A DNA stretch of 64,000 nucleotides from a virus: positions 1 to 64,000 of the IMG/VR virus record IMGVR_UViG_3300047554_000329. One strand, given 5' to 3'. The notes beneath the pieces are model-generated. The model was given only the letters and a program-made list of their open reading frames with translations. It did no database searches and was not told the DNA's origin. Of the stretch, positions 22,483-32,387 are shown piece after piece. Made by a program: the position numbers and the translations under genes. Numbering within the stretch: position 1 is the stretch's first letter; each line of letters starts with the position of its first letter.

Positions 22483-22484
22483 AA

Positions 22485-22511
22485 ATACCCTGACCTTTTG
22501 AGCCAGGGTAT
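22485..22511. terminator. Bidirectional terminator between convergent genes
   Basis: ATACCCTG (22485-22492) pairs with CAGGGTAT (22504-22511). On the minus strand it is followed by TTTTATG, on the plus strand by CTTCT. It separates the fibre gene from the convergent peptidase gene. Confidence 0.72.
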
Positions 22512-22514
22512 CTT

Positions 22515-23075
22515 CTAGTTAGTTTCTATAAACCTCGTATAAGTAACTTTAGTATTCCAATTCATCTTAGCCCATTTCTTTACAGAAACAACTGCAGTCC
22601 TTTGTCCAGGAGCAGGAGCATGAATCATTTTTCCGTTACCAATGTAGATTCCAACGTGTTGTGCTCCAGAATAGTTTTTCCATCCGAAAGCAACTACGTC
22701 ACCAATTTTTGGGGTTTTATATTTTTTGCCAGCATTCTTCTGGACACTTGCACTATGTTTTAGCTCTATGCCAAGTTGCTGGTAGGTCCACATTGTAAGA
22801 CCTGAGCAGTCCCATCCTCGTGGGCTACTACCTGAGAATACGTACCAGGTTTTTCCTACATATTGCTTTAGTTTAGCAATTGTATTTTTTACTCTTTGGG
22901 TATTGCCATCAATAACCATCTGCTCTTTAAAACTAATAGCAGTTTTAATAGCAAAGTTATTGTCTTGTGTTGCATTTGAAACTATTGGTTTTGTTTGTTC
23001 AACAGCCGTTGCCGATGTTGAACACGTTGTAAGCGATAAAACCATCACGCCTACTGCAGCAAATTTTTTAATCAT
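22515..23075 (-). CDS. Secreted NlpC/P60 cell-wall peptidase (186 aa)
   Basis: Catalytic Cys90 in RGWDCSGLTMW, His140 in SGAQHVGIYIG and His152 in KMIHAP form the NlpC/P60 triad that cuts D-Glu-diamino-acid bonds of peptidoglycan. The N-terminus (MIKKFAAVGVMVLSLTTCST) is a signal peptide; LTTC is close to but not a standard lipobox. AAGGAGGT precedes the ATG. It is the only minus-strand gene among the virion genes, so it is separately controlled. It could be the endolysin or an entry or superinfection factor. Confidence 0.88.
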   Translation of the reverse strand: MIKKFAAVGVMVLSLTTCSTSATAVEQTKPIVSNATQDNNFAIKTAISFKEQMVIDGNTQRVKNTIAKLKQYVGKTWYVFSGSSPRGWDCSGLTMWTYQQLGIELKHSASVQKNAGKKYKTPKIGDVVAFGWKNYSGAQHVGIYIGNGKMIHAPAPGQRTAVVSVKKWAKMNWNTKVTYTRFIETN

Positions 23076-23172
23076 TTTGCTACCTCCTTATTTTTTATGT
23101 TGTTACTCTACCGCTAAACTGCAACGGTATTCTGGCAGACACTATTCTTTATGAAGTAGAATCCGATAAAGC

Positions 23173-23210
23173 AAAAACTTCCTTTTAAGGGGAAGTCATA
23201 GTAAATTATA
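23173..23210 (-). promoter_or_regulatory. Promoter and 5' hairpin for the NlpC/P60 gene
   Basis: -10 TATAAT (minus, 23210-23205) is followed almost at once by ACTTCC-CCTTAAAA-GGAAGT (23196-23177) and TTTTTGC, which looks like an intrinsic terminator within the first 30 nt of the transcript. It could be an attenuator, or the hairpin could protect the 5' end. The ATG of the peptidase lies about 120 nt downstream. Confidence 0.5.
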
Positions 23211-23270
23211 CCATCATTTAGACCCAAAAATCAAAATCTTAAGATTTTTAGCAATAAGTTCACAGGCTTC

Positions 23271-23282
23271 TTGTGATATAAT
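23271..23282 (+). promoter_or_regulatory. Extended -10 promoter for 23293-25863
   Basis: TTGTGATATAAT, -10 at 23277-23282; ATG 10 nt downstream, so the leader would be about 3 nt. A 16-bp perfect palindrome, AAAATCTTAAGATTTT (23233-23248), lies 28 bp upstream. Confidence 0.6.
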
Positions 23283-23292
23283 ATTTATTAAT

Positions 23293-25863
23293 ATGACTAC
23301 AATCCAGTTTAGACGAGGCACAGCCAGCGAATGGACAACTGCAAACCCCACATTGGCAGCAGGTGAAGCTGGCTATGAAACAGATACAGGTAAGTTTAAA
23401 ATCGGTAATGGTTCAACTGCATGGAACTCACTATCATATTTTCAAACTGGAGCAGCCAGTGCATCAAACTCATTTACAACAATCTCTACTACATCTGGAA
23501 CAGCACCAGTAGCAGACTCATCTACTGACACTTTGACACTTACTGCAGGTACTGGAATTACAATTACTGGAGACTCTTCAACAGACACCATCACAATTGC
23601 TTCAACAGTAACCGATACAAATACAACGTATACTTTAGCCAGCGGAACAAATAATGGAACTCTAAAGCTAACCCCATCATCTGGCTCAGTTCAAGACAAC
23701 ATTGCAGTTACTGGTCTTGGAACTGGTGCTTATGCCACTATCTCAAACTATGCTGCTTTGTCAGGTGCAACATTTACTGGGGATGTGGTTTTAGCTGGAA
23801 CCTCAGCTTCTACAGATGTTAGAACTCTTGAAATTACATCACAAGGTTTTGCAAGAATTGATATGACTGGTGATTCTGGTAATGCTGCTGGTGAGCCAGG
23901 AGGTGCTGCGATTACTTTTGCAAATGACTCAGCTGCAAGCACCTATGGAATTGTTTCGGCAGTAAATGCTGCTGGTAGTTCTGGTGTTTCTGGAATTTCT
24001 TATACAGGTAGCTTAGACAACTCAATGTTGGTTGGAACAAATGGAGCTTTGCCACTAACACTAGGAACAAACAACAATGTAAGAATGACAATCGATTCTG
24101 CTGGAGACGCTTCACTTACTGGAGCACTTGCGGTAACTGGAAATACTACTCTTACTGGAACACTTGCAGTAAATGGCGGTAGCATTACATCAACAGACAC
24201 CACCTTCGACCTGCTGACTGGAGCATCTACAATTACTATAGGTGCTGGTACTGGAAACGTTCTTTTCCAAGACAATATCTCTGCCGAAGGATACATCACA
24301 GCAAGAAGAGCATCAAACCAAGACTCAGTTAGATTGCTGGGTAGAGCAGGTGGAACAGGTAACTATGACGCAATCATTACTCCAACTACACTTAGTGCAA
24401 CAAGAACCTTTACCCTACCAGATGAAACTGGAACAGTAGCACTTACGGCAGACTTGGCTGACTATGCTGCTCTGGCAGGAGCAACCTTTAGTGGACAAAT
24501 ACAATCTACTCATGCATCAACCTGGTCTTCTCCAGCAATTATTGTTGGTGGTGCTCAAGGTGCAATGCTTTTAAAAGATACAGATGCAAGCCAAGCAGAT
24601 GCACTTATTGGTGCAAATGCTGGAAACTTTTATATTCTTGGAGATACCGCTAGTGATGGAACTTACGATACTGTCCCACTGACAATGAACTTAACTTCTG
24701 GAGACACAACATTCCTTGGAGTAGTTACTGCATCATCATTTAGCGGTAATGCTTCTAGTGCTACAGCTGCCACAAATATTACCATTAGCACAACAGACGG
24801 AAATACTTCAGATACGACAATGTATCCAGTATTTGTTGCTGCAAACACAACTGGCAACCAACTACCACATACAGACGTTTCTGGTATTACGTATAATGCT
24901 TCAACCAATTCATTAAATACTGGAATTATATCACTAACTGGTGACCTTGCTGTTAACGGTGGAGATATTACTTCTACAGCAGCCACGTTTAATCTTATCA
25001 ATACAAATGCCACTACTCTAAATATTGGTGGAGCAGCAGCAACATTGTCTATTGGTTCATCAACAAGCACAGTTACCTTTGGAAACATTATTTCTGCAGA
25101 TGAGGTATACTCAACAAACAACGGCAATGGAACTAACTTTAAAGTTGGTGACGATACTTGGCTTGGAGATATCAACATCTCAAATACTCTGAGCATTAGG
25201 GGACAGCAAGATGCTGCAAATGCATACATTGTTTTTGGTAATGGTGATACTAAGGCATTAGGTAGAGCTGGAACAGGAAGACTTACATATGACTCTGCCC
25301 TTGTTCCTGCAACTTATTATAAAGTCATTGATGCAACTGCAGCAGGAAGCTCATTGGGAACTGTAGCAGCTGGTGCAAGTACAACATACAGTGCTTTTGG
25401 AACTAATGGAATATCTCTTGCTGCTGGTGCATATGAAATAGATTGTTTGCTACTGCTTACTAGCGTAGCAACAGGAACAAGCGGTACTCCAGCAACACTA
25501 GTAATTACCCCTGGTTCTCCGTCTGGTCCTGCTGTTCCTACAGAAAACCAACTTTACTATACATACTCGGCAAGCACTACGGTACTAACAAATGCAGCAG
25601 CAGTTTCTGGTGTACACAGAACTGGAACAACAAGCTTTGCATCTCTGAACACAATTACGATTGGTACTGGAACTACAAGCTATTTGAGAGCAACAGTTAA
25701 GGGAATTGTTCGTATTGGAACCGCTGGAAACTTTACTTTTAGACTTGCCTATACTGGTGCTACAACTGGAAGCATTTCAGCTATCAACCTTGGTGCTGGC
25801 TCATTCCTAAAGGTCACCCCACTAGGCACTCAAACAATTACAGATATTGGTACTTGGGCATAG
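23293..25863 (+). CDS. Tail fibre with Mtd-type N-terminus (856 aa)
   Basis: Begins MTTIQFRRGTASEWTTANPT, then LAAGEAGYETDTGKFKIGNG: this QFRRGT...A.W...NP.L..GE.G.ETDT..FKIGDG block is the attachment domain typical of phage fibres and of the major tropism determinant family. The middle has the same LAVTGNTTLTGTLAVNGGSI repeats as the 20710 product, and the C-terminus ends VTPLGTQTITDIGTWA like it. Likely a receptor-binding fibre, paralogous to 20710-22482. Confidence 0.84.
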   Translation: MTTIQFRRGTASEWTTANPTLAAGEAGYETDTGKFKIGNGSTAWNSLSYFQTGAASASNSFTTISTTSGTAPVADSSTDTLTLTAGTGITITGDSSTDTITIASTVTDTNTTYTLASGTNNGTLKLTPSSGSVQDNIAVTGLGTGAYATISNYAALSGATFTGDVVLAGTSASTDVRTLEITSQGFARIDMTGDSGNAAGEPGGAAITFANDSAASTYGIVSAVNAAGSSGVSGISYTGSLDNSMLVGTNGALPLTLGTNNNVRMTIDSAGDASLTGALAVTGNTTLTGTLAVNGGSITSTDTTFDLLTGASTITIGAGTGNVLFQDNISAEGYITARRASNQDSVRLLGRAGGTGNYDAIITPTTLSATRTFTLPDETGTVALTADLADYAALAGATFSGQIQSTHASTWSSPAIIVGGAQGAMLLKDTDASQADALIGANAGNFYILGDTASDGTYDTVPLTMNLTSGDTTFLGVVTASSFSGNASSATAATNITISTTDGNTSDTTMYPVFVAANTTGNQLPHTDVSGITYNASTNSLNTGIISLTGDLAVNGGDITSTAATFNLINTNATTLNIGGAAATLSIGSSTSTVTFGNIISADEVYSTNNGNGTNFKVGDDTWLGDINISNTLSIRGQQDAANAYIVFGNGDTKALGRAGTGRLTYDSALVPATYYKVIDATAAGSSLGTVAAGASTTYSAFGTNGISLAAGAYEIDCLLLLTSVATGTSGTPATLVITPGSPSGPAVPTENQLYYTYSASTTVLTNAAAVSGVHRTGTTSFASLNTITIGTGTTSYLRATVKGIVRIGTAGNFTFRLAYTGATTGSISAINLGAGSFLKVTPLGTQTITDIGTWA

Positions 25864-25886
25864 TGTTTTACTTTTTCTAAAACTGT

Positions 25887-25894
25887 GCTATAAT
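25887..25894 (+). promoter_or_regulatory. Extended -10 promoter for the reductase gene
   Basis: TGCTATAAT, -10 at 25889-25894, with TTTTAC 17 bp upstream as a weak -35; leader of about 28 nt containing GAAAGGTGG. Confidence 0.62.
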
Positions 25895-25928
25895 AAATAC
25901 ATTACAGTTATGGAAAGGTGGAAACACT

Positions 25929-27947
25929 ATGTCGGAATTTTTCTCATTTACCCTACCGAATGACTTTGTAGAAAAGTACAAAACATCGGAATCACCCTTT
26001 GGATTCGTGGATGCAGGAGGTAACTCACTTGGAGAAATTACTTTCGTTCGCACCTACTCACGAGTCAAAGAAGACGGAACTAAAGAACGCTGGTACGAAG
26101 TAGTACGCAGAGTTATTGAAGGTATGTATTCTGTCCAGAAAAATCATGCAAAGGAGAACCGTCTCCCATGGAATGACTACAAGGCACAGAAGTCAGCACA
26201 GGAAGCATTCGACAGAATGTTTACCCTAAAGTGGACACCACCAGGTCGTGGTATGTGGACATTCGGTACTCCACTAACAATGGAAAAGCGTAACTCAGCT
26301 GCTCTTCAGAACTGTGCAATGGTATCAACCAAAGACTTAGATAAGAATGACCCTGGTGCTCTGTTTGCTTGGGTAATGGATGCCCTGATGCTAGGCATCG
26401 GTGTAGGCTTTGACACTCTTGGTGCAGACAAGAACTTTCCAATTTATGCACCAGTAGAGCCAGCAGTAACTTACGAGATTCCAGATACTCGTGAAGGATG
26501 GGTAGAGTCGCTACGACTTCTTCTAAATTCATTCCTTCGACCAAACCAAGCCATTCAGGAGTTTGACTATTCGCTAATTCGTCCTGAAGGTGCTCCTATC
26601 AAGGGGTTTGGTGGAACAGCATCTGGACCAGCACCACTAATCAAAGTACATAATCAGCTGCGTGAAGTTATCGGTGGACGTGCAGGAGAAAAGCTAGACT
26701 CTCGTGCTATTGTTGACATCGTTAACCTAGTTGGAACTTGCGTTGTTGCAGGTAACGTTAGACGTTCAGCTACCTTGGCACTTGGTGGTGCAGAAGATGA
26801 GGAATTCATTAACCTAAAGAACTACGAGAAGTTCCCAGACCGTGCTCCATGGGCATGGATGTCGAACAACTCTATTTCTGCAAAGGTTGGAATGGATTAC
26901 ACTCAGTATGTAGACCGCATTGCAGACAACGGAGAGCCAGGATTTATCTGGCTAGATGTTGCTCGTAACTATGGTCGTCTAGCAGACCCTGCAGATGGCA
27001 AGGATTATCGTGTTATGGGATTCAACCCATGTGCAGAGCAGCCACTAGAGTCATACGAGCTATGTACTCTAGTTGAGGTACACCTAAACCGTCACGAGAG
27101 CAAGGAAGACTTCCTACGCACTCTGAAGTTTGCCTACCTCTACGGAAAGACTGTAACTCTTCTTCCAACTCACTGGCAGCAGACAAACGGTATCATGCAG
27201 CGTAACCGTCGTATTGGAACATCGCTAACTGGTATTGCATCATTTGCTGACGCACATGGTCTACCTGCAACTCGTGAGTGGATGGACGAGGGTTATAACA
27301 AGATTCGCTTCTATGACAAGAAGTACTCAGAATGGCTATGTGTTCGTGAATCAATTCGTGTAACCACAGTTAAGCCATCTGGCTCAGTATCAATCTTGTC
27401 TGGAGCAACTCCAGGTGTCCATTGGATGCCAGGAGGTAAGTTCTACCTACGTGCTATCCGTTTTGGAAACACAGACCCAATGCTACACCTATTTAAGGCT
27501 GCAGGGTACAAGGTAGAGCCAGCACTATACTCTGACAACACTTCGGTAGTATACTTCCCAATCTCTTCAGGCATTAAGCGTTCGGAGAAGGATGTAACCA
27601 TTTTTGAGAAGATGGCACTTGCTGCTACTGCTCAGAAGTATTGGTCAGACAATGGTGTATCAGTAACCCTGTCGTTTGACAAGGAAACTGAAAAGCAGCA
27701 CGTTGCCTCAGTGCTTAATATGTACGAAGGTCAGCTAAAGGCTGTATCATTCCTTCCAATGGGAAATGACGTTTATGAGCAACAGCCATATTCTGAAATC
27801 ACAGAAGAAGAATACGACTACTACATTGGTAGAATTGCTAAGATTGACTTCTCAGCAATCTATGATGGAGTTACAAATCTAGAAGCAGAAGGCGAAGCCT
27901 ACTGTACCACAGACTACTGTGAGATTAAAATTCCAGACAAGAACTAG
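25929..27947 (+). CDS. Class II (B12-dependent) ribonucleoside-triphosphate reductase (672 aa)
   Basis: Single-chain enzyme of the Lactobacillus leichmannii type, making deoxynucleotides from NTPs with adenosylcobalamin. Visible features are the N-terminal redox Cys in LQNCAMVST (about 128), the radical Cys in FNPCAEQPLE (about 367) with SYELCTLVEV just after it, VKPSGSVSILSGATPG in the barrel, and the C-terminal shuttle pair CTTDYC (about 659-664). Full length for the family. GAAAGGTGG precedes the ATG. It has its own promoter and terminator and sits among tail genes, so it behaves as a self-contained insert. It depends on host-supplied B12. Confidence 0.92.
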   Translation: MSEFFSFTLPNDFVEKYKTSESPFGFVDAGGNSLGEITFVRTYSRVKEDGTKERWYEVVRRVIEGMYSVQKNHAKENRLPWNDYKAQKSAQEAFDRMFTLKWTPPGRGMWTFGTPLTMEKRNSAALQNCAMVSTKDLDKNDPGALFAWVMDALMLGIGVGFDTLGADKNFPIYAPVEPAVTYEIPDTREGWVESLRLLLNSFLRPNQAIQEFDYSLIRPEGAPIKGFGGTASGPAPLIKVHNQLREVIGGRAGEKLDSRAIVDIVNLVGTCVVAGNVRRSATLALGGAEDEEFINLKNYEKFPDRAPWAWMSNNSISAKVGMDYTQYVDRIADNGEPGFIWLDVARNYGRLADPADGKDYRVMGFNPCAEQPLESYELCTLVEVHLNRHESKEDFLRTLKFAYLYGKTVTLLPTHWQQTNGIMQRNRRIGTSLTGIASFADAHGLPATREWMDEGYNKIRFYDKKYSEWLCVRESIRVTTVKPSGSVSILSGATPGVHWMPGGKFYLRAIRFGNTDPMLHLFKAAGYKVEPALYSDNTSVVYFPISSGIKRSEKDVTIFEKMALAATAQKYWSDNGVSVTLSFDKETEKQHVASVLNMYEGQLKAVSFLPMGNDVYEQQPYSEITEEEYDYYIGRIAKIDFSAIYDGVTNLEAEGEAYCTTDYCEIKIPDKN

Positions 27948-27960
27948 TCAAAATAGAGTT

Positions 27961-27995
27961 ATGCCCTGTCGTTAATTCGGCAGGGCATTTCTTTA
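27961..27995 (+). terminator. Intrinsic terminator after the reductase
   Basis: ATGCCCTG (27961-27968) pairs with CAGGGCAT (27981-27988), followed by TTCTTT. Confidence 0.85.
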
Positions 27996-27997
27996 TA

Positions 27998-28006
27998 TGG
28001 TAGAAT
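27998..28006 (+). promoter_or_regulatory. Extended -10 promoter for 28014-31988 (leaderless)
   Basis: TGGTAGAAT, -10 at 28001-28006; ATG 7 nt downstream. Confidence 0.58.
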
Positions 28007-28013
28007 ATATATC

Positions 28014-31000
28014 ATGGCTAATCCTTCTAATCTTTATGCAGAAAGGGTGTTTTCAGAACATCCAATCGCTCTATGGTCCCTAGATGACAATGCTGGATTT
28101 GCTTCATTTATATCTGATGCCAACAAAGACTTGACTACCTGGACTAAAACAGGTTCTGGAACAGTGGCAGATTTCAATAATGCAGACTTTCCTTATCCAA
28201 TACTTGAAAACGATAAGACTGCACAAGTTTCTATTTCTGGTTCAGCAAGCTCAATAACTTTGACAAGTGCTGCCACCTTTACATCTACACAAGCAGAAAC
28301 ATTTTCTATTGGATTTTATTTTTATGACAATAGCCAAAAGATTACAAAGATTGAGGTTGGCTATGGAGCAAGCCTATTTGAAGTAGACCTTCCAAAAGAA
28401 GGTAGCTATGTTACAGATAGACAATGGATACTTGTCTCAAAACAGATTACAGCAAGAGTTGCAGCAGCATCAAGCATTATAATTAAAGTAACATATGACG
28501 CTCCTACTGGAACACAGACATTTCTGATTAATGGTGTATCCATTGGAAACCATTCTGAAGAATTTAATGGCTCAACCACAGGACAATATCCAAGTACATT
28601 TCCAGCAACAGTAGCAAAAACAACTTATGCCTGGAGTGGAACCGCACAAAGTTCATCTTCAACCGCAACATATTTAGATGGAACCACTCGTACCAACTTA
28701 GTAAAAAATCCAATTCCATCTACATCAACAGCAGTGTCTCCACAAGAAAACTGGTCTGTAATCAACCGAGGAACTGGTGGTGCAGGAACTACAACATTAA
28801 CTGCTGCAGGTGCTAGTGACATTGTGACTACTGCTGCATCAACTACTGCATATTCTTTTGGTATATCAGGAACAACAAATGCTCAAAGAATTCAGGTTAC
28901 CGCTGGTCAGACATATGCAGTTTCTTTTTATGCAACATCAAGCATTAATGACGTTCGTAGAATTGCAGCCACATTTTATAACTCAGCTGGAACAAGTCTT
29001 GGAGAATTTCCAATTGCAACATTTACAATGACAGCAGGGGTAGAGGTAAGGCTTTATGGAACTGTTACTGCTCCTGCAAATGCTGTCTCAATGCGTTTTT
29101 ATGCTGGTGCTACTACTGGTTCTGTTATTCGTACACTAAACTCAACAATGATTTGGCATAGTGCTCTTGCAGAAGAAACATCTACAATAGGCACATATTT
29201 TGATGGCTCTACAAACCATACAGTAATATCTGCAGACTCATACGGTTATGCAAATTATGATGGATATTATGTTGTAAAGAATGGAAAGCTTTTAGCATCT
29301 AATTCTGGAATGCCAATGGTTTATGGTGCTTCTAATGCTACATCATGTTTTTATCAAGATGATGAAGGAGACCCATCCTTAATTCTTCCTGCTGCTGGAT
29401 TTCTACATTCAAATGGCAATGGAAATTCACTATCACTTGAAGCATGGCTAAGAATTGTATCTACAGCAACAACAGAAAAAAGAATCTTTGGTCCAATCGG
29501 TTCTACTGATGGGCTGTATGTAAGCGGTCCATTCCTAATGCTAAGAATTGACTCCAACTATGGTATGCATTATGTTGGTGAATGGGGCAGACCAATGCTA
29601 ATCAATATTAACGTATTTGATAATGGGGCAAACCTATTGGTAAACGGTGAAACAGCTATTTCTCTAAGTTTTGCAAAAGACGACATTGCGTTTAGTGAAG
29701 ACGATACAGAAGACTTTATTGGTTTCTATGCTCACAGCGATATTCCTAGAATTGATGTAGACTGTGTTGGCATCTATCCATATGTTGTTCCGCAAGAAGT
29801 TGCAAAACGTAGATACATTTATGGTCAGGGTATCGAGTTTCCAGAAGAACTAAACAAAGCCTATAACGGAGAGTCATTTCTTGTTGACTACTCTTTTGCA
29901 AACTACTCAAACAACTCTGTGTACCCAAATACCTTTAAGTGGAGCGAAGCATTAGTAGAAAATCTTGCAGTGGTAAATAACACACTGGCATTGCCAAGCT
30001 ACACTAAGCCAACAGTATTTCATGAATCGCTAACAGAGTCAGAATTTTTGTCAGCACTTTATACAACAAATATTGCAGATACTGGAAGGTCAAAAAACTT
30101 CTTTCAATTTGAAACAGGAGAAGAAGGCTACTTTATTTTTGAAAGCCTAGAGCAAATTGCAGATAAGACATCAGCGATTTATGGAGTATTCTCTAGAACT
30201 GAGTCAACAACCACAGAGCAAGTGCTAATAAAGATATTTGATAATAACTCAGGAGATTACCTAAAGGCATCTCTTCTAAACTCAAACGTAGTTTACTCAT
30301 TCTACTCTGGTGGGGTAGAGGTTTGGACAGACACAATGGCTGCCACAATATCAGTAGGAGAAGACTTTGTTTGTGGGTTTAGTATTAAGCAGATGGCTGA
30401 GAATAATAGTGTTGAGGGCTTGTCTAGATTCCTATCAAACTCTAGAAACCTAAAGGTATACATTGCTGGTGGAGACACAACATCTTCTGCTGGAAAGATT
30501 TCACTAACACACACTTTTGACGGATACATCTACTCTGTTGGATTCTCAAGTCCAAGAAACTACAACAAGATAAGTTCCTATTTTGATTCAACCAGCGGTG
30601 TAATTGAAAACGTAGATACAGGAGCAACTGTTACAGCACTGTTAGACCACTATGCGTCATACACCCTGATTGCTAAAATTATTGCAGAACAGCTAGTTAT
30701 CGATATTGCAATCGATGGATACTGGCAAGACTATATTCCACTTTCAACACTATCTAAATATATTCTAAACAGCTCATCTGAACAAGAGTACGATATTGAC
30801 TACATTCAGTTTAATATAGACTATCCAAAAGCAGTAGACACATCAAGCTCAATTGTTCGCTCATACCTAAGCTTTCAGACAATTGCTAGCGGTGCAAATT
30901 CTATACCAGGAACCAAGGTAGCCCTAGCTAGCGACAATGCAGTTATTGCAGATGCATCATGGGCAACAAAGATGTACGAAGTTGTAAATGGCGACGTTAT

Positions 31001-31988
31001 TTATCCACCATCATCAGTAGATAACCAAACTCTTGCACTAGATATTCATCTAGAGTTTCAGGTAGATGGAATTTTGTCTAATCCATTGTTCATTAGAGAG
31101 CTGCAAATTTCTTCAAAAGCACTAAACACATTTGAAAATCCAATTGACTCTAGACTAGGAACTAGTGCCTATCCATACGTTCTTGATGGAACAGAGTTTG
31201 ACTATAAAGCAAGTAATCCGATAAAGATTTATAAAGGAAAGACACCACATTTATATCTAACTGACGAGTCTGGAGTAGGACTGGTTGGAACTGCAACATC
31301 TGGAACAAGAGGAATTTACTTTAAGGTAAACAAGAAAGATGATTCCTTCTATAAGGTTAGTTCGATGAACATGGTTGTTAAATACCCAGGAACAGAGTTT
31401 CCAGCATCAGCTACAGAAATTTTTAACATAGAAGATAACGTAGTTGGAAAAATTTCTTTTTATGTAGTAGCAACAAATAGCGACGGTACAAGAGGAAAGA
31501 TTTATGCAGAAAAGGATGCTGCAGCATACTACAACGCAATCATCTTTGTTAATGGAAACAGAACAGGTCAGGCAGAGCTAAACATTGGTCAATGGAACAG
31601 TCTCGGAATATCATTTACAAGCATTCTAGATTTTGGTGGCACAGATGAAAAGAAGATTAATGTCCTAGACAAGCTACTAATAAACTCATTGTCATTCTTC
31701 CAGGTGTCAGATGAAGAATCTAACCAATCTGTTTCTATATCAACATGGAACGACATATCTGTTGATATTTGGGATGATTGGGATGCTACAACATGGTATG
31801 ACCTATTACTTACAGAAAGTGCTCCAAAGATTTATGGAATTAACCCAAAGGATATCTTCCAAATCTACACAGGAACACACAAAATTATTGCGTATTCTGA
31901 CAATGATGCAGTTATCCAGTTCACAGCAGACGGATATCGTGCATATTTGAACTATTCACCGTTAACTTATACCATCACTCCTGCATAA
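28014..31988 (+). CDS. Large tail/fibre protein with LamG- and CBM-like domains (1324 aa)
   Basis: Starts MANPSNLYAERVFSEHPIAL, then WSLDD, the usual opening of phage proteins carrying concanavalin-like (LamG) sandwiches. A carbohydrate-module-like jelly roll lies at about 225-400 (QRIQVTAGQTYAVSFYATS), and a LamG-like domain at about 440-580 (SLSLEAWLRIVS). Several further beta domains follow. Probably a minor tail or side-fibre protein that binds a surface glycan. It precedes the head genes, an unusual place. Leaderless start. Confidence 0.72.
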   Translation: MANPSNLYAERVFSEHPIALWSLDDNAGFASFISDANKDLTTWTKTGSGTVADFNNADFPYPILENDKTAQVSISGSASSITLTSAATFTSTQAETFSIGFYFYDNSQKITKIEVGYGASLFEVDLPKEGSYVTDRQWILVSKQITARVAAASSIIIKVTYDAPTGTQTFLINGVSIGNHSEEFNGSTTGQYPSTFPATVAKTTYAWSGTAQSSSSTATYLDGTTRTNLVKNPIPSTSTAVSPQENWSVINRGTGGAGTTTLTAAGASDIVTTAASTTAYSFGISGTTNAQRIQVTAGQTYAVSFYATSSINDVRRIAATFYNSAGTSLGEFPIATFTMTAGVEVRLYGTVTAPANAVSMRFYAGATTGSVIRTLNSTMIWHSALAEETSTIGTYFDGSTNHTVISADSYGYANYDGYYVVKNGKLLASNSGMPMVYGASNATSCFYQDDEGDPSLILPAAGFLHSNGNGNSLSLEAWLRIVSTATTEKRIFGPIGSTDGLYVSGPFLMLRIDSNYGMHYVGEWGRPMLININVFDNGANLLVNGETAISLSFAKDDIAFSEDDTEDFIGFYAHSDIPRIDVDCVGIYPYVVPQEVAKRRYIYGQGIEFPEELNKAYNGESFLVDYSFANYSNNSVYPNTFKWSEALVENLAVVNNTLALPSYTKPTVFHESLTESEFLSALYTTNIADTGRSKNFFQFETGEEGYFIFESLEQIADKTSAIYGVFSRTESTTTEQVLIKIFDNNSGDYLKASLLNSNVVYSFYSGGVEVWTDTMAATISVGEDFVCGFSIKQMAENNSVEGLSRFLSNSRNLKVYIAGGDTTSSAGKISLTHTFDGYIYSVGFSSPRNYNKISSYFDSTSGVIENVDTGATVTALLDHYASYTLIAKIIAEQLVIDIAIDGYWQDYIPLSTLSKYILNSSSEQEYDIDYIQFNIDYPKAVDTSSSIVRSYLSFQTIASGANSIPGTKVALASDNAVIADASWATKMYEVVNGDVIYPPSSVDNQTLALDIHLEFQVDGILSNPLFIRELQISSKALNTFENPIDSRLGTSAYPYVLDGTEFDYKASNPIKIYKGKTPHLYLTDESGVGLVGTATSGTRGIYFKVNKKDDSFYKVSSMNMVVKYPGTEFPASATEIFNIEDNVVGKISFYVVATNSDGTRGKIYAEKDAAAYYNAIIFVNGNRTGQAELNIGQWNSLGISFTSILDFGGTDEKKINVLDKLLINSLSFFQVSDEESNQSVSISTWNDISVDIWDDWDATTWYDLLLTESAPKIYGINPKDIFQIYTGTHKIIAYSDNDAVIQFTADGYRAYLNYSPLTYTITPA

Positions 31989-31990
31989 TA

Positions 31991-31999
31991 TGGTATACT
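31991..31999 (+). promoter_or_regulatory. Extended -10 promoter for 32007 (leaderless)
   Basis: TGGTATACT, -10 at 31994-31999; ATG 7 nt downstream. This favours the ATG at 32007 over the in-frame GTG at 32001. Confidence 0.6.
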
Positions 32000-32006
32000 A
32001 GTGGTT

Positions 32007-32387
32007 ATGAAACAAGAAAAACTAGACCCAGTTGAGCAAGCCCTGAGCAAAGCTCGCATCCAAGTAATTGAAAAGCATTACGATTGGGGGCTTTATGTCT
32101 GGATTCGTGAGAATGGAAAACCATTTACTGACGACGATGGTAACATTTTAAACATTCCATCAAAGAAAAATGACGAGTCTCAGATTGCAAAACTTAAAGA
32201 TGCTGCAACATATTATGGAGAGCCTAACGGTCACCCAATTTTTTACCCTGGTCTTGGAAGAATTACAGACGAGGAACACAGCGAGCAAATTGACAGAATG
32301 AAGCAGGGTCTTATTCCTAACCTTAATGACCTAGGTGCTGTTCACGCTGCCAAGCAGACAATCGCACTTTACGGAGATGAAGAATAA
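32007..32387 (+). CDS. Unknown head-region protein (126 aa)
   Basis: MKQEKLDPVEQALSKARIQV, then HYDWGLYVWIRENGKPFTDD and ...GEPNGHPIFYPGLGRITDEE. The ATG overlaps nothing upstream and its stop overlaps the portal start (TAATG), so the two are co-transcribed. Position directly before portal suggests a packaging or head role, but I recognise no terminase motif. Confidence 0.7.
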   Translation: MKQEKLDPVEQALSKARIQVIEKHYDWGLYVWIRENGKPFTDDDGNILNIPSKKNDESQIAKLKDAATYYGEPNGHPIFYPGLGRITDEEHSEQIDRMKQGLIPNLNDLGAVHAAKQTIALYGDEE

